From Proteus vulgaris (lineage in GTDB: Bacteria > Pseudomonadota > Gammaproteobacteria > Enterobacterales > Enterobacteriaceae), in contig LR590468.1 in NCBI GenBank assembly GCA_901472505.1, forward strand, positions 3,323,501-3,387,500: 64,000 nt of DNA, given 5' to 3'. This document shows, one piece after another, positions 29,037 to 39,194 of this stretch. Made by a program: the position numbers and the translations under genes. The notes under the pieces were generated by a model. It did no database searches. It had not been told where the DNA came from and saw nothing but the letters and a program-made list of their open reading frames with translations. Numbering within the stretch: the first letter of the stretch is position 1; every line of letters begins with the position of its first letter.

Positions 29037-30054
29037 ATAGGTTCGTGATACTATTTTTGTCACTTAAGATATCAACTGGTTGCCTATTTGGGTATTGCTA
29101 CCTACTATTTTTACCACCTCAGAGTGCTGATAACCAAGCATGCTTGATAAGCACTCTGGATTTGATGAGCGCATTCACTGCCACTGACGACACTGAAACA
29201 CCTGAAACGCTTTTCAGAAATGAAACTCGGCGTTAAACATCTGCTGTCCATCATCTTAATGGGGGCAGCAGGCGTTGCGGGATAAACCCAGTGAACATAA
29301 CCCGTCGGTACGTGAAGTAGTGCTAGTGCAACGCTGTGAGATGGTGCAACTTTGCCCGCTGGATAATGACCTGGAGGACTTTATTACCTTTAAGTTTGAC
29401 CGGGCAGGTAAAAAAGCCGGTGAGGCCATTAATGGCTTCTGGTATTCAGATGATACGCGAAAAGATGACCATCAAAACCGGGCATCAGCCGTACACCAAG
29501 CAGGATGTGTATACCAGTAATCTGTATCCCCTGACCATTGGTAACCTGATGGTTGCGGCAATGAATACCGTGGCTGAAATGGGCGTCCTCGTCATTAATG
29601 GTGATATCATCAAAATTGTCACATCACAAACGCGCTGACCGCCTGATACCTGGGCATATTCCCATGCGAAATCGTTTCATTACACTAGGTGAAAACTGAA
29701 AGAGGCGGTCGTACAATACACCAATCGATATGACTATCACCGGGGTTAAGTACGAAAGCATGGCAAGCTCTGAGATTTACGTGTTTCTGCGGTTCAGATT
29801 GTCAGAACAGGGTTAAGACGTCCCCATAATGAACCCAGGGTGTCCGACAATAAAATTGGTGAGTAAATGTTTCTTACACATACTGAAAATTAGTGACAGT
29901 AACCTGTCTTTCTATATCCCCGAATTTATCGCGCGTTTCTATTTCAAATATCTTACGTCTAATCATGATAGTGTGTAAAATAAAAAATCACCTTATCAGT
30001 TGTGGCAATAAAGGTGATTTATATTTGATATTGTTTTGTCTAAGTGATCGCCGA
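29037..30054. other. unidentified, foreign-looking remnant region
   Basis: About 1 kb. From roughly 29140 to 29760 base composition rises above the surroundings. A protein-like frame can be stitched together: LCPLDNDLEDFITFKFDRAGKKAGEA in one frame, then MTIKTGHQPYTKQDVYTSNL to IIKIVTSQTR (stop near 29638) in another, joined around 29455-29465. An upstream piece reads HLLSIILMGAAGVAG. I do not recognise any family. It may be a fragment of a mobile element or prophage. A minus-strand terminator closes the region. Confidence 0.4.
29982..30020 (-). terminator. terminator of the glycosyltransferase gene
   Basis: Stem AAATCACCTT / AAGGTGATTT with a 16-base loop. On the minus strand it is followed by a T-run, 35 bp after the glycosyltransferase stop. 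Confidence 0.75.
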
Positions 30055-31085
30055 TTAACTTTTTGTGTCTAAGGCAATAATTCTATTTCTTAGTGTAATA
30101 AAACGAGTAAATACGTCGTCTACCGTAAGAAGCTCTACATTATTTTCAGGTGCTTTTAGTACTTCATTCGCAATATGCCACGGTCCCCAAAAATCAGCAT
30201 CACTATTACCAAACATAGCTACTGTTGGTACACCAACACCTACTGAAATATGTAATGCTCCCCCATCACTAGTTAGCATTTGATCACATAAAGACATACC
30301 GGCCATTAATTCTCTAAGGTTTTGTGTAGGCACTGGTGTGATAGGAATATTTTTGCACTGTTCGAGAATAAATTGTGCTTTTTCGTCATCACCAGGGTGC
30401 AGTTTATTATCGCTCCTGCCTGGCGACCAAAAGAGAAGAATATGACATTTTTCGCGTTGTGTTAATTGGTGCGCTAACGCGATAAATTTTTCTGCTTGCC
30501 AACGTTGTTGTGGCTTGCGTGAACTAATTTGTAAGCCATAAATAGGAATATTTTCAGTTATTTAATACGTTGGCGAATTGTAGCGATCTCTTCATCTTTG
30601 ACGTACAACTTTAAAGGACCTGCTTTTTTCTCTATTCCAAGAGGATGGCTTAGTTGACAGAACAACTCAGCGATATGACCTCTATTAGACGGTGTTGGAA
30701 TTGGATCTGTCACTGCTGAAGGTGTGTCATTGCCAATAGCGACAATACGCTTAGCACCTGATAATTTTGCCCATTGCAATGCTCTTTTGGCCCAATGATC
30801 ACGAGCAATAATGGCAACGTCATAATGTTGACGACGCATATCAAGAATAATTTTCAAGCGACTAAGAATAAGTTTTAAAGATGATTGGCCTGATTTTTTA
30901 TGATGTAACTTGCTGTAAACATGGATATTTCCGACAGAAGGGTTACCTTCTAGAATCGCTTGATTGTAAGAGTTTACGAGTAGATCTATTTTCGTATTAT
31001 ATTCATGGGCAAGAGAATCAATTAATGGTGTTGTAAGTATTAAATCACCAATGTTATCTCTTTGTATTATTAATATTTTAGGCAT
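30055..31085 (-). pseudogene. glycosyltransferase family 9 (heptosyltransferase-like), one frameshift
   Basis: ADP-heptose:LPS heptosyltransferase-type enzyme. The N-terminal domain MPKILIIQRDNIGDLILTTPLI is the GT9 signature. The C-terminal domain has LTSDGGALHISVGVGVPTVAMFG, the sugar-nucleotide site. The first frame stops at 30558; the second half (TENIPIYGLQISSRKPQQRW) follows in another frame. One missing base in the TTT at 30561-30563 explains it. About 343 residues when repaired, the usual length. It stands alone, not in a waa cluster, so acceptor specificity is unknown; it probably modifies core LPS. Confidence 0.8.
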
Positions 31086-31373
31086 AGTTAGATTTATGTA
31101 TATTCGAATGAGAGAAATTCATTGCTGAAAAGTATAACTTCAGCAGTAGTCATATCATATATTTATGATTATAGGCTATTCGATATGTAGAGGCATCTTT
31201 ATCAGAGAATTAATCTGCTTTTTGAAGAGAAAATAAGAGGTGGATAAGTTCAAATGTTGAGCTATTGATAATACGATGACTATTTCTTAGATAATCATCG
31301 TATTTATTACATGCCTAAATATGAAATTTATTTTAGTGGCTAAGCTGATGCTGACAAGGGTATTGATAGATAA

Positions 31374-32543
31374 TTAGAAACACGCTTCTAAAATATCGAG
31401 AACATCTTCAGTTGTTAGCTTTTTATAACCCTTGCCAATAATTGTTGTGGATTGAGCAATACTTGGGAGCATCTCTTTTGTTGCACCTAGTGCTTCTAAC
31501 GAAGTTACCATTCCGCACTCTTTTGTGAAACTTTCAAGTGCATCAATACCTTCAAGTGCAATTTGGTCTTGCGTTTTACCTTCTGTAGATACTCCCCATA
31601 CCTGGGTGGCAAAGCGTACGAATTTTTCAATACCGAATTTATAGATAAAACGATAATAAGGCAGAGAAATTGCAGCAAGTCCCATTCCATGAGCACAATC
31701 GGTATAAGCCCCCAATTGATGTTCAATCATATGGACTTGCCAATCTTGCGTTTTTGATAGCCCCGTCAGTGTGTTTAGTGCCAGAGTTGCATTCCACATC
31801 AGATTGCTTCTTGCTTCATAATCAGACGGCTTTTTAAGCGCAATACGTAAATTATCAATAGAAGATTTTAATAAACTTTCAATTAAATAATCGGTTGTAT
31901 TTGCACCTTGATCAGAAAAGTATTGTTCCATCAGATGAGACATTGTGTCATATACACCACTCACCATCTGATATTGAGAAACCGTAAAGGTATATTCTGG
32001 ATTTAAGATTGAAAACTTAGGAAATACATTGGCAGGAAATACACGGCCAATTTTATATTTTGTTTTTTCATGCGTAATAACAGAACCGCCATTCATTTCG
32101 GAGCCAGTGCCTACCATAGTAAGAATTGAAGCAACAGGAATAATTTTATTTGCAATTTCTTGATATTCAACCCAGTACTTTTGGAAAGGATCTTCATTTT
32201 CACAATAAGCAGAAACAGAGATCCCTTTGGCACAATCAATAACAGAACCGCCACCAACAGCTAAAATTAAGCTGACGTTATGCTCACGAACTAATTGAGC
32301 ACCTTCCATCATTTTTGCATAAGTTGGATTAGGCATCACACCTGATAACTCAACCACTTTTTTTCCTGCATGTTTGAGTATTGCCATCACTTCATCATAA
32401 AGGCCATTAGATTTGATTGCATTACGACCGTACATCAGCATGATGGTTTCGCCATAATGTGATAATTCATCATTTAATTTAGCAAGAGAGTTCTTACCAA
32501 AATGAATAGTTGTCGGGTTGTAGTAAGTAAAATCGAGTTGCAT
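31374..32543 (-). CDS. iron-containing alcohol dehydrogenase (YqhD/butanol dehydrogenase-like)
   Basis: A 389-residue group III alcohol/aldehyde oxidoreductase. Nucleotide-binding motif AVGGGSVIDCAKGIS (about 93-107), VGTGSEMNGGSVIT, and metal ligands in GVYDTMSHLMEQY (Asp, His) and MIEHQLGAYTDCAHGMGLA (His, His). It resembles NAD(P)H-dependent butanol dehydrogenase/YqhD proteins, which reduce short aldehydes. The gene upstream on the same strand is an AraC-type regulator like YqhC, the known activator of yqhD, which supports an aldehyde-detoxifying role. The exact substrate is not determined. Confidence 0.87.
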   Translation of the reverse strand: MQLDFTYYNPTTIHFGKNSLAKLNDELSHYGETIMLMYGRNAIKSNGLYDEVMAILKHAGKKVVELSGVMPNPTYAKMMEGAQLVREHNVSLILAVGGGSVIDCAKGISVSAYCENEDPFQKYWVEYQEIANKIIPVASILTMVGTGSEMNGGSVITHEKTKYKIGRVFPANVFPKFSILNPEYTFTVSQYQMVSGVYDTMSHLMEQYFSDQGANTTDYLIESLLKSSIDNLRIALKKPSDYEARSNLMWNATLALNTLTGLSKTQDWQVHMIEHQLGAYTDCAHGMGLAAISLPYYRFIYKFGIEKFVRFATQVWGVSTEGKTQDQIALEGIDALESFTKECGMVTSLEALGATKEMLPSIAQSTTIIGKGYKKLTTEDVLDILEACF

Positions 32544-32784
32544 TTTGATATCCTATTGCAATATTAATTTGATAACTATCTCATTGAAGTATAGTTTGTT
32601 CTTTTAACTTCAAGAAATATTGGTCTATTTTTGTTTAATAGAGATGCTATCGCTTCTGCATTGAGATATGAATGTCCGATCTTCTTAGTCTCTTGCCTAA
32701 TTTTCCAAAAGATAACAAAGTGATAATAAATAATATAAATAGGTAAAAAGATAAAACGATTGGATTTATAAAAAGCGGTTGTAT

Positions 32785-33696
32785 TCAAATATTGTTAGAT
32801 TCTTTGAGCATCTTAATATCGGTTGCTGGAGGCGATCCAAATAATCGACTATATTCACGACTGAATTGAGAAGGGCTTTCATAGCCAACACGAAAAGTGG
32901 TTGTTATTGCACCTAAGTTTTCAGTTAACATTAATCGACGAGCTTCATTGAGGCGAAGTTTTTTCTGAAATTGAAGTGGTGTCATTGATGTCATTGTCCG
33001 AAAATGAGTATAGAAAGCAGATTTACTCATTCCAGTGCATGAGGCTAATTCATTGATATTAATTGGCTTTATAAAGTTGTTTTTTAACCAATCAACCGCT
33101 TTTGATATTTGATGGCTATGACTACCCGCTGTAACGATTTGATTTAAACGCTCACCTTGCTCAGTGATCAGCAAGCGATAAAAAATCTCACGTTTTATGC
33201 CTGGAGCAAGAATTTTAATACTATCAGGCTCATCAAGAAGTGTAAGCAATCGAATAAATGCATTTAATAAAGGTTCTGATAATTCACCGACGGCAATTCC
33301 TTTTTGAGCATTTGAGTTTAAATTAAATATTAGCCCACTATCGACGATCAGTTGAGATATTTCTTGTAGATCTAATTCCATAACTAGCCCTAAAAAAGGC
33401 TTATCCTTGCTGGCTTTCATAATATTCGCCATAACAGGAAGTTCAATGGAAGAAATTAAAAAATGGTTGGCGTCATAAATAAAGCTTTCTTCTCCTAAAA
33501 TTACTCTTTTTTCACCTTGAGCAATTAAGCATATGCCTGATTTATGTGTATGACTGGTAATAGGTGTGGGAGAACGCCAGTGTGTTAATGCCAATCCTGG
33601 GATTTGAGTATCAAAATAATGCGTATTGTGAGTCCATTTTGCAATTAGCATGGCAAGTTTTTGGTTTAATAACGCCATGTTTTCTCTATTATTCAT
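32785..33696 (-). CDS. AraC-family regulator, YqhC-like
   Basis: 303 residues. The N-terminal AraC_N-type domain (SHTHKSGICLIAQGEKRVILGEE, about 47-70) resembles YqhC. The C-terminal AraC HTH pair is ININELASCTGMSKSAFYTHF and TTTFRVGYESPSQFSREYSRLFG, close to the C-terminus. It lies 241 bp upstream of the alcohol dehydrogenase gene on the same strand and probably activates it in response to reactive aldehydes, by analogy with E. coli yqhC-yqhD. Confidence 0.85.
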   Translation of the reverse strand: MNNRENMALLNQKLAMLIAKWTHNTHYFDTQIPGLALTHWRSPTPITSHTHKSGICLIAQGEKRVILGEESFIYDANHFLISSIELPVMANIMKASKDKPFLGLVMELDLQEISQLIVDSGLIFNLNSNAQKGIAVGELSEPLLNAFIRLLTLLDEPDSIKILAPGIKREIFYRLLITEQGERLNQIVTAGSHSHQISKAVDWLKNNFIKPININELASCTGMSKSAFYTHFRTMTSMTPLQFQKKLRLNEARRLMLTENLGAITTTFRVGYESPSQFSREYSRLFGSPPATDIKMLKESNNI

Positions 33697-33860
33697 GCAG
33701 ACTCCATACTGGGGAAAAGGAAAATATTACTTTAGTAATAAAATTATAATGTATGAGACGAATATTAGACAATTAATTGATTTATCTTGGATAAGAAATT
33801 TTGCAGGAAATATTAAAAATGAGATAGGCTGTGCTACAAAAAATCACAGCCGATATCAAT

Positions 33861-34235
33861 CTATTGTTGATGAGCTTTATTTTTTTCTAACCATTTTTGC
33901 ATTTGTTCAATTTCTGGCCCTTGAGCATCAATAATGGCTTGAGCTAGCTTGCGCATTTCAGGATCTGTACCGTATTTCAATTCAATTTTAGCCATATCAA
34001 TAGCGCCTAAATGGTGGGCAATCATTCCATCAGCAAAAGCAACATCTGCATTATCAGTGTTCATTCCTTTTGCCATATCAGCATGCATTTTATTCATGGA
34101 ATCATTGAGTTCTTTCTGCATTGGTGAACTATTATGCGATGTATCCATATTCATGTTCATATGTGTATTGTTTGCCATTGCACCAAAAGAGATAGTACTC
34201 ATTAAAATAACCGCAGCAGGTAAAATTTTTTTCAT
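33861..34235 (-). CDS. periplasmic DUF305 protein
   Basis: 124 residues with a signal peptide (1-21, ending SFGAMA). The mature N-terminus is Met/His-rich (NTHMNMNMDTSHN), a likely metal-binding stretch. The DUF305 core DVAFADGMIAHHLGAIDMAK follows. DUF305 proteins (for example CopM) are linked to copper handling; a role in periplasmic copper or silver binding is an inference. The start has AAGGAAAC upstream. Monocistronic. Confidence 0.85.
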   Translation of the reverse strand: MKKILPAAVILMSTISFGAMANNTHMNMNMDTSHNSSPMQKELNDSMNKMHADMAKGMNTDNADVAFADGMIAHHLGAIDMAKIELKYGTDPEMRKLAQAIIDAQGPEIEQMQKWLEKNKAHQQ

Positions 34236-34524
34236 AACAGTTTCCTTGGATTTATTGTGAAATTGTTATTACTTTAAAGATTCCCCTTAGGGGAAGGTCA
34301 ATGTTGTTATATAAAGTTTAATATTCTTTACTTTTAATGACATAATTGCAGAGTGTTTTGATTAAGTCATTCTATCTTAATTAGTTTTATAGCAAAATTT
34401 AAAATTTATTTGTTGTGTACTTTAAGATTTTCTTTATAAAAATAGAAAAAGTAATGATAACTATTCCCATCAAATGTTTTTTACTATAAAGTTGCATTAT
34501 TGATGCAACTTTATAGGTGGCGAT

Positions 34525-35310
34525 ATGGAAACTCAAACAACAACACAAACTTTATCTCAAGAACAGCCAAAAGCAGGACATACTTTTTTAGCCAGTTTAG
34601 GGAAAACGCGCTTAAGGCCAGGTGGTGTTGAGGCATCTGATTGGTTAATTAATAATGGGCATTTTACCTCTTCAAGCCAAGTTTTAGAGATTGCTTGCAA
34701 TATGGCGACAACGTCAATCGAAATTGCACAAAAATATGGTTGTCATATTATTGCTGTTGATATGGATGAAAAAGCGTTAGCTAATGCACAACATAATGTT
34801 GAGAGTGCACAGTTATCACATTTAATTCAGTTAACAAAAGCCAATGCATTATCTCTCCCTTTTCCTGACAATAGTTTTGATGTGGTTTTAAATGAGGCCA
34901 TGTTGACAATGTATGCGGATAAAGCCAAAGCTAAATTAGTAAAAGAGTATTATCGTGTTTTAAAACCGGGTGGCCTGTTATTAACACATGATATTATGAA
35001 AATAAATAATGATGTAGATAAAGACGATTTAATTGGGGTAGTAAAATCGAACGTAGCTCCTATGTTTAAGCAAGAATGGCATGACTTGTTTATTACTACT
35101 GGATTTTTAGAAGTAAAAATAAAATCAGGCAATATGAGCTTAATGTCACCTATAGGTTTAATTCATGATGAAGGGTTATTTAGAACAGCAAAAATAATTA
35201 AAAATGGGTTGAAGAACAAACAAAATAGGCAACGATTTTTATCTATGTTTCGTTTTTTTAGAGAAAATCGCCATAATTTAAATTATATTGCGTGTTGCTC
35301 TAAAAAATGA
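34525..35310 (+). CDS. class I SAM-dependent methyltransferase
   Basis: 261 residues. SAM-binding motif I VLEIACNMATTS (about 53-64; the usual glycines are Ala/Asn here), acidic motif IIAVDMDEKAL, and motif with SFDVVLNEAMLTMY, then LKPGGLLLTHDIM. The fold is Methyltransf_11. The substitution in motif I (EIACN rather than ExGxG) is seen in some members and may not abolish SAM binding. Substrate unknown; no neighbours suggest a pathway. Ribosome-binding site AGGTGG before the ATG. Confidence 0.8.
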   Translation: METQTTTQTLSQEQPKAGHTFLASLGKTRLRPGGVEASDWLINNGHFTSSSQVLEIACNMATTSIEIAQKYGCHIIAVDMDEKALANAQHNVESAQLSHLIQLTKANALSLPFPDNSFDVVLNEAMLTMYADKAKAKLVKEYYRVLKPGGLLLTHDIMKINNDVDKDDLIGVVKSNVAPMFKQEWHDLFITTGFLEVKIKSGNMSLMSPIGLIHDEGLFRTAKIIKNGLKNKQNRQRFLSMFRFFRENRHNLNYIACCSKK

Positions 35311-35512
35311 TTTTTATCAAGATAATTTTATATATTGATTAATAGCACCTACGACTAGGTGCTTATTTTTATAAAAATAAAATAAGAATAATTAGAACTG
35401 TATACCTCCGTAATAAAATGTAAAAAATAAAAAGAATCGTAATCCAGATTGAACCTGATTTATTTAAACTATATATATTAAAAACAGAGATAACTAATAT
35501 GCGGGGTTAAAG

Positions 35513-35932
35513 ATGAAACAGGTATTTATTATTGCAGGAGGGCTTTTATCACTGACAATCATGCTGGCTATTTTTATTGCAATTTTAATGGTGTCTGTCT
35601 TTAAAGAAACGACGGCTGAAATTTGGAATAAAGGGCGTGAAGTAATTGAAAGTTCATCATCAAAAATGAGTGAAACTATTTCTACTGTAGAGGCAAAGCG
35701 CGATACATTTATGGCTGTCTATAGGTCAAAAGAGAATAATGGTAGTTGTCAGCAATTAGCTCAGAAGTTAAATGAGGTTGAAAGTGGGCTTTCTAATGGA
35801 AGTTTAATTTTACCTCGCTCAGCTGTTGAGCAAATTTCTACCATTAAAAATGCTTTTGATAAATCAACATCATCTACAAGAAACATTGCTTGTAAGCAAG
35901 CAATTCAAGTTATTGATAATTTAAGCCAGTAA
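35513..35932 (+). CDS. small membrane-anchored protein of unknown function
   Basis: 139 residues. One N-terminal membrane segment (about 4-30, IIAGGLLSLTIMLAIFIAILMVSVF) is followed by a polar, helical, Ser/Glu-rich domain with two Cys (GSCQQLAQ, IACKQAIQ). I do not recognise a family. The long clean frame and typical codon use support a real gene. The signal-anchor suggests a domain facing the periplasm. Confidence 0.6.
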   Translation: MKQVFIIAGGLLSLTIMLAIFIAILMVSVFKETTAEIWNKGREVIESSSSKMSETISTVEAKRDTFMAVYRSKENNGSCQQLAQKLNEVESGLSNGSLILPRSAVEQISTIKNAFDKSTSSTRNIACKQAIQVIDNLSQ

Positions 35933-36392
35933 TTGATATATCCTTCCTGTTTTTATTCGTTTGTTATCCCAATATAAGAATGTTTTTAATAAATAAATTA
36001 ATATTTCTTATCATAATCCAATGAATATACTGTGGATTTTCACTCATAATCGTTTATTTTTATTATTCTAAGTAGACTGAGAATATGCTATTTATATCTG
36101 TAATCTTACTATGCTTAGATTATGTTAACGTTAAAAAGAAGTTGCGTTAGGGATTTAAAGTTATGAGATGAATATGCTAAAATTGATAGCTGATTCGCTT
36201 TAGCTATGAAGTTTAGTCATAATTTGGTTTATTTTTTGTTTTTAACAAAATGCATTTTTGTATTATGCCATTTTTTATTATCAATAAAGTAAAACCTTTT
36301 TAAGGTAAGTGTACAAAGCGAGTCATATGGAAGCTTATATTATAAAGTAATGATATATACATCAATATTATTTAAGAAAACATTGACTAATT
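35933..36392. other. AT-rich intergenic region upstream of sotB
   Basis: 460 bp with no supported gene; presumably holds the sotB promoter and leader. No hairpin terminator or riboswitch fold that I can recognise. Confidence 0.4.
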
Positions 36393-37622
36393 ATGAATAT
36401 CGTAGCACCAAACATAAACGAAGTAAGTCGCCAAACAGCGTGGATCAGGGTTATAATATTGTCGTTTGCAGCTTTCGTTTTTAATACAACAGAATTTGTT
36501 CCTGTTGCTCTGTTAAGTGATATTTCTGAAAGCTTTGGAATGCTCCCGGCTCAAACAGGTTTAATGATCACAATATATGCTTGGGTGGTCGCCTTAATGT
36601 CATTGCCCTTAATGATAATGACAAGTAAAGTTGAACGCCGTAAGTTACTTATTATCTTATTTATTCTTTTTATTTTAAGTCATATTTTGTCAGGTATTGC
36701 ATGGAATTTTAAATCGCTGATAGCAGGGCGCATAGGTGTTGCTTTTTCTCATGCGGTTTTTTGGTCTATTACTGCCTCATTGGCAATTAGAGTGGCGCCT
36801 CCTGGTAAACGAGCACAAGCACTCGGTTTATTAGCAACAGGAACTGCATTAGCGACCGTTCTTGGTCTACCTATTGGGCGAGTTGTTGGGCAATGGTTAG
36901 GATGGCGTGCAACATTTATGGGTATTGGTGCTTTAGCTTTAATTACTATGTTTGCGCTAATGCGCTATTTGCCGTTATTACCGAGCGAGCATTCAGGATC
37001 ATTAAAAAGTGTGCCTGTCTTATTAAGACGTGGACCATTAATGGGGATTTTCTTATTAACGGTCATTGCCGTTACGGCGCATTTTACGGCTTATAGTTAT
37101 ATCGAGCCTTTTGTCATTGATATCGCAAAATTAGATCAAAACTTTGCGACGTTAGTTTTACTTATTTTTGGTGGCGCTGGCATTATCGGTAGTGTGCTGT
37201 TTAGTCGTTACAGTGCCAAGATGCCAACTTCATTTTTATTTTTTGCTCTAATTTTACTAACTGCTTGCTTAAGTTTATTGATGGTAAGTAGCCAAAATTT
37301 AACGACATTTATTGTGTTGATTATATTTTGGGGGATTGGTTTTATGTGCATTGGTCTTGGTATGCAAGTTAAAGTGATCGATTTAGCGCCAGATGCAACA
37401 GATATTGCGATGTCTATTTATTCCGGTATTTTTAATATTGGTATTGGTGCAGGCGCTTTGATTGGTAATCAAGTTATTTTACATGCGGGCATGCCAAATG
37501 TGGGGTATGCAGGCACGATATTAAGTATTCTCGCCGTTATTTGGTGTGGTTTCATTTTTAGTCGTTATCGCGTTTCTATGGGAGGAGCGCCTCGTAAAAA
37601 GAATCAGCTTCACCAACACTAA
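36393..37622 (+). CDS. sotB: sugar efflux MFS transporter SotB
   Basis: A 409-residue inner-membrane transporter of the major facilitator superfamily with 12 predicted segments. Highly similar to E. coli SotB (YdeA): [19 protein letters not shown], [18 protein letters not shown], [56 protein letters not shown]. SotB exports arabinose, IPTG and related sugars. The conserved acidic Glu in the TEF motif of segment 1 is present. Single gene with its own terminator. Confidence 0.93.
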   Translation: MNIVAPNINEVSRQTAWIRVIILSFAAFVFNTTEFVPVALLSDISESFGMLPAQTGLMITIYAWVVALMSLPLMIMTSKVERRKLLIILFILFILSHILSGIAWNFKSLIAGRIGVAFSHAVFWSITASLAIRVAPPGKRAQALGLLATGTALATVLGLPIGRVVGQWLGWRATFMGIGALALITMFALMRYLPLLPSEHSGSLKSVPVLLRRGPLMGIFLLTVIAVTAHFTAYSYIEPFVIDIAKLDQNFATLVLLIFGGAGIIGSVLFSRYSAKMPTSFLFFALILLTACLSLLMVSSQNLTTFIVLIIFWGIGFMCIGLGMQVKVIDLAPDATDIAMSIYSGIFNIGIGAGALIGNQVILHAGMPNVGYAGTILSILAVIWCGFIFSRYRVSMGGAPRKKNQLHQH

Positions 37623-37640
37623 ATAAATATTTTCACTTTG

Positions 37641-37676
37641 AAAGGCATCTATTTTACATGAAAGGTGCCTTTTTTA
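37641..37676 (+). terminator. terminator after sotB
   Basis: Stem AGGCA / TGCCT flanked by A and T runs, with a long loop and seven T afterwards; 19 bp after the stop. Confidence 0.6.
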
Positions 37677-37755
37677 TTTGTTGTAAATGAATATCCCCAA
37701 TATGGCTTGTGATAAAATTCACAAAATTGACTTTGTATAAGATTAAGGCGAAAAA

Positions 37756-38088
37756 ATGAATGGATTAACTTACCTAATATTGGCGATCATATCGGAAGTG
37801 ATTGCGACAACAATGCTAAAAGCTTCTGAGGGCTTTAGCCGATTATATCCATCAATTATTGTCGTTATCGGTTATTGTTTTTCTTTTTGGGCGCTTTCTC
37901 AAGTGGTAAAAGTGATGCCATTGGGTATTGCTTATGCAATATGGAGTGGTTTAGGGATAGTGTCAGTTTCTGTTGCGGCTGTTTTTATCTATCAACAGAA
38001 GCTTGATTTACCGGCAATTATTGGCATGGGATTGATTATTGCTGGTGTTTTAGTCATAAACTTACTCTCAAAAAGTGCTTCACATTAA
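37756..38088 (+). CDS. emrE: small multidrug resistance efflux protein EmrE
   Basis: A 110-residue, four-helix proton-coupled exporter of cationic drugs. The essential Glu14 is present (AIISEVIATTMLKASEGF). PLGIAYAIWSGLGIV holds the conserved Trp of helix 3, and PAIIGMGLIIAGVLVINLLS is helix 4. Same length as E. coli EmrE and very similar throughout. Confidence 0.93.
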   Translation: MNGLTYLILAIISEVIATTMLKASEGFSRLYPSIIVVIGYCFSFWALSQVVKVMPLGIAYAIWSGLGIVSVSVAAVFIYQQKLDLPAIIGMGLIIAGVLVINLLSKSASH

Positions 38089-38121
38089 TAGGTATAGTAG
38101 GAAGAGATTAGGGTGCCTTTG

Positions 38122-38430
38122 ATGCAAAAAAAATTTAAAACAACGTGTTATCTCTTTATGGTGGCTGGCTTTACTTTTATTGCAGGATGCAACAGTTCAA
38201 CCCAGACACAATACTCATCAACACAAACAGTGAATAAAAGCAGAGCAATGCCAACGACAAGCCTTAGTGTCCCTTTAGATGAATCGGCTAAAGCAACGTG
38301 TGTCTTTTCTGGTGGAGTACCGTCTTTAAACTATGAGTTACATGGTGGGCAGACACCCGTGTGTCAGTTTGCTAATGGTAAGCGTTGCAGTGAACAGGCT
38401 TTAATTGACGGTGTTTGTATCCCAGGATAA
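38122..38430 (+). CDS. DUF333 family lipoprotein
   Basis: 102 residues from ATG 38122 (preceded by GGGTG); the frame opens with a GTG 9 bp earlier. Lipoprotein signal with lipobox FIAGC, then a Ser/Thr/Gln linker. The C-terminal DUF333-like domain has four Cys (ATCVFSGG, PVCQFANGKRCSEQAL, GVCIPG), as in YoaF/HslJ-linked proteins. Probably anchored in the outer membrane. Function unknown. Confidence 0.75.
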   Translation: MQKKFKTTCYLFMVAGFTFIAGCNSSTQTQYSSTQTVNKSRAMPTTSLSVPLDESAKATCVFSGGVPSLNYELHGGQTPVCQFANGKRCSEQALIDGVCIPG

Positions 38431-38460
38431 GACTATAGCTTAAGTCTTATTTTCAACAAT

Positions 38461-38492
38461 AAATGGCCCTTAGCAAAACGTTAAGGGCCATT
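38461..38492. terminator. bidirectional terminator between lipoprotein gene and dsbB
   Basis: Stem AAATGGCCCTTA / TAAGGGCCATTT, nearly perfect, between convergent genes. Confidence 0.8.
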
Positions 38493-38495
38493 TAT

Positions 38496-39020
38496 TTATT
38501 CTTTTGATTTAAAAGAACTTGTGATTTGGCTCATTAAGACCAATAAACCCACAACAAAGTAAGCAGAGAAAATAATCAGCATCCACTGAGGCATTTCTAA
38601 TGTTAAGAATTGCCATTGGCTGACAGAGCAGTCACCTGTTGCTTGGAATATGGAAGGAAACCAATTTTGTAATGCAAACCAAGAAGGTAATGTGACAAAA
38701 AAATCACATGTTGCAAAAGGTGATGGATTAAGAATAAGTTGCGTATGCTCCCAAGCCAGTTCAATACCCCGGTAAGCTGAGTAAAGCCATAAAAAACTAC
38801 CTGCCATACGCATGAGTGTCATTTTAGGTGCGCTTGCACCAATGAGTGCGGCAACTAATATTCCTAATACTGCGATGCGTTGATAGACGCACATCACACA
38901 AGGCATTAATTCCATTCCGTACTGAAAATACAATGCGGCACCTTCAAGGCCTATTGCAGTTAATGCAAGCAATAGCCATGAAAAACGGCGTTGTGACCAG
39001 TGACGAAGAGCAGTCAGCAT
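38496..39020 (-). CDS. dsbB: disulfide bond formation protein B
   Basis: Four-helix inner-membrane oxidoreductase that reoxidises DsbA and passes electrons to quinones. The first Cys pair is MPCVMC (about residues 40-43), the second is ATCDFF and TGDCSV, as in E. coli DsbB. YSAYRGIELAWEH holds the quinone-binding Arg region. I prefer the start MLTALRHWSQ, which aligns with E. coli; the frame also has an ATG at 39032. Immediately downstream of nhaB on the same strand, as in E. coli. Confidence 0.93.
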   Translation of the reverse strand: MLTALRHWSQRRFSWLLLALTAIGLEGAALYFQYGMELMPCVMCVYQRIAVLGILVAALIGASAPKMTLMRMAGSFLWLYSAYRGIELAWEHTQLILNPSPFATCDFFVTLPSWFALQNWFPSIFQATGDCSVSQWQFLTLEMPQWMLIIFSAYFVVGLLVLMSQITSSFKSKE

Positions 39021-39137
39021 AATAATGTCCATTTAAATAGTAAAATAAGTGCCTATTTTGCCCAAAAATCAAGCGCAAAAAAAGTTAAAACCTTTTATTT
39101 CACAAATATTTACATTCAACCTTTTTTTAATGAAAAA

Positions 39138-39169
39138 AATAGGACTTTTACTTGATAAAAGTCCTATTT
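39138..39169 (-). terminator. terminator of nhaB
   Basis: Stem AAATAGGACTTTTA / TAAAAGTCCTATTT with a short loop, followed on the minus strand by a T-run, 26 bp after the nhaB stop. Confidence 0.8.
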
Positions 39170-39194
39170 ATGTGGTGTAACTGTAGAATTATTG

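Noticed and set aside
32576..32788. 70-residue minus-strand open frame between the AraC regulator and the alcohol dehydrogenase
   Set aside because: Starts at a TTG inside the end of the regulator gene, has no ribosome-binding site, no family resemblance, and occupies the likely promoter of the dehydrogenase.
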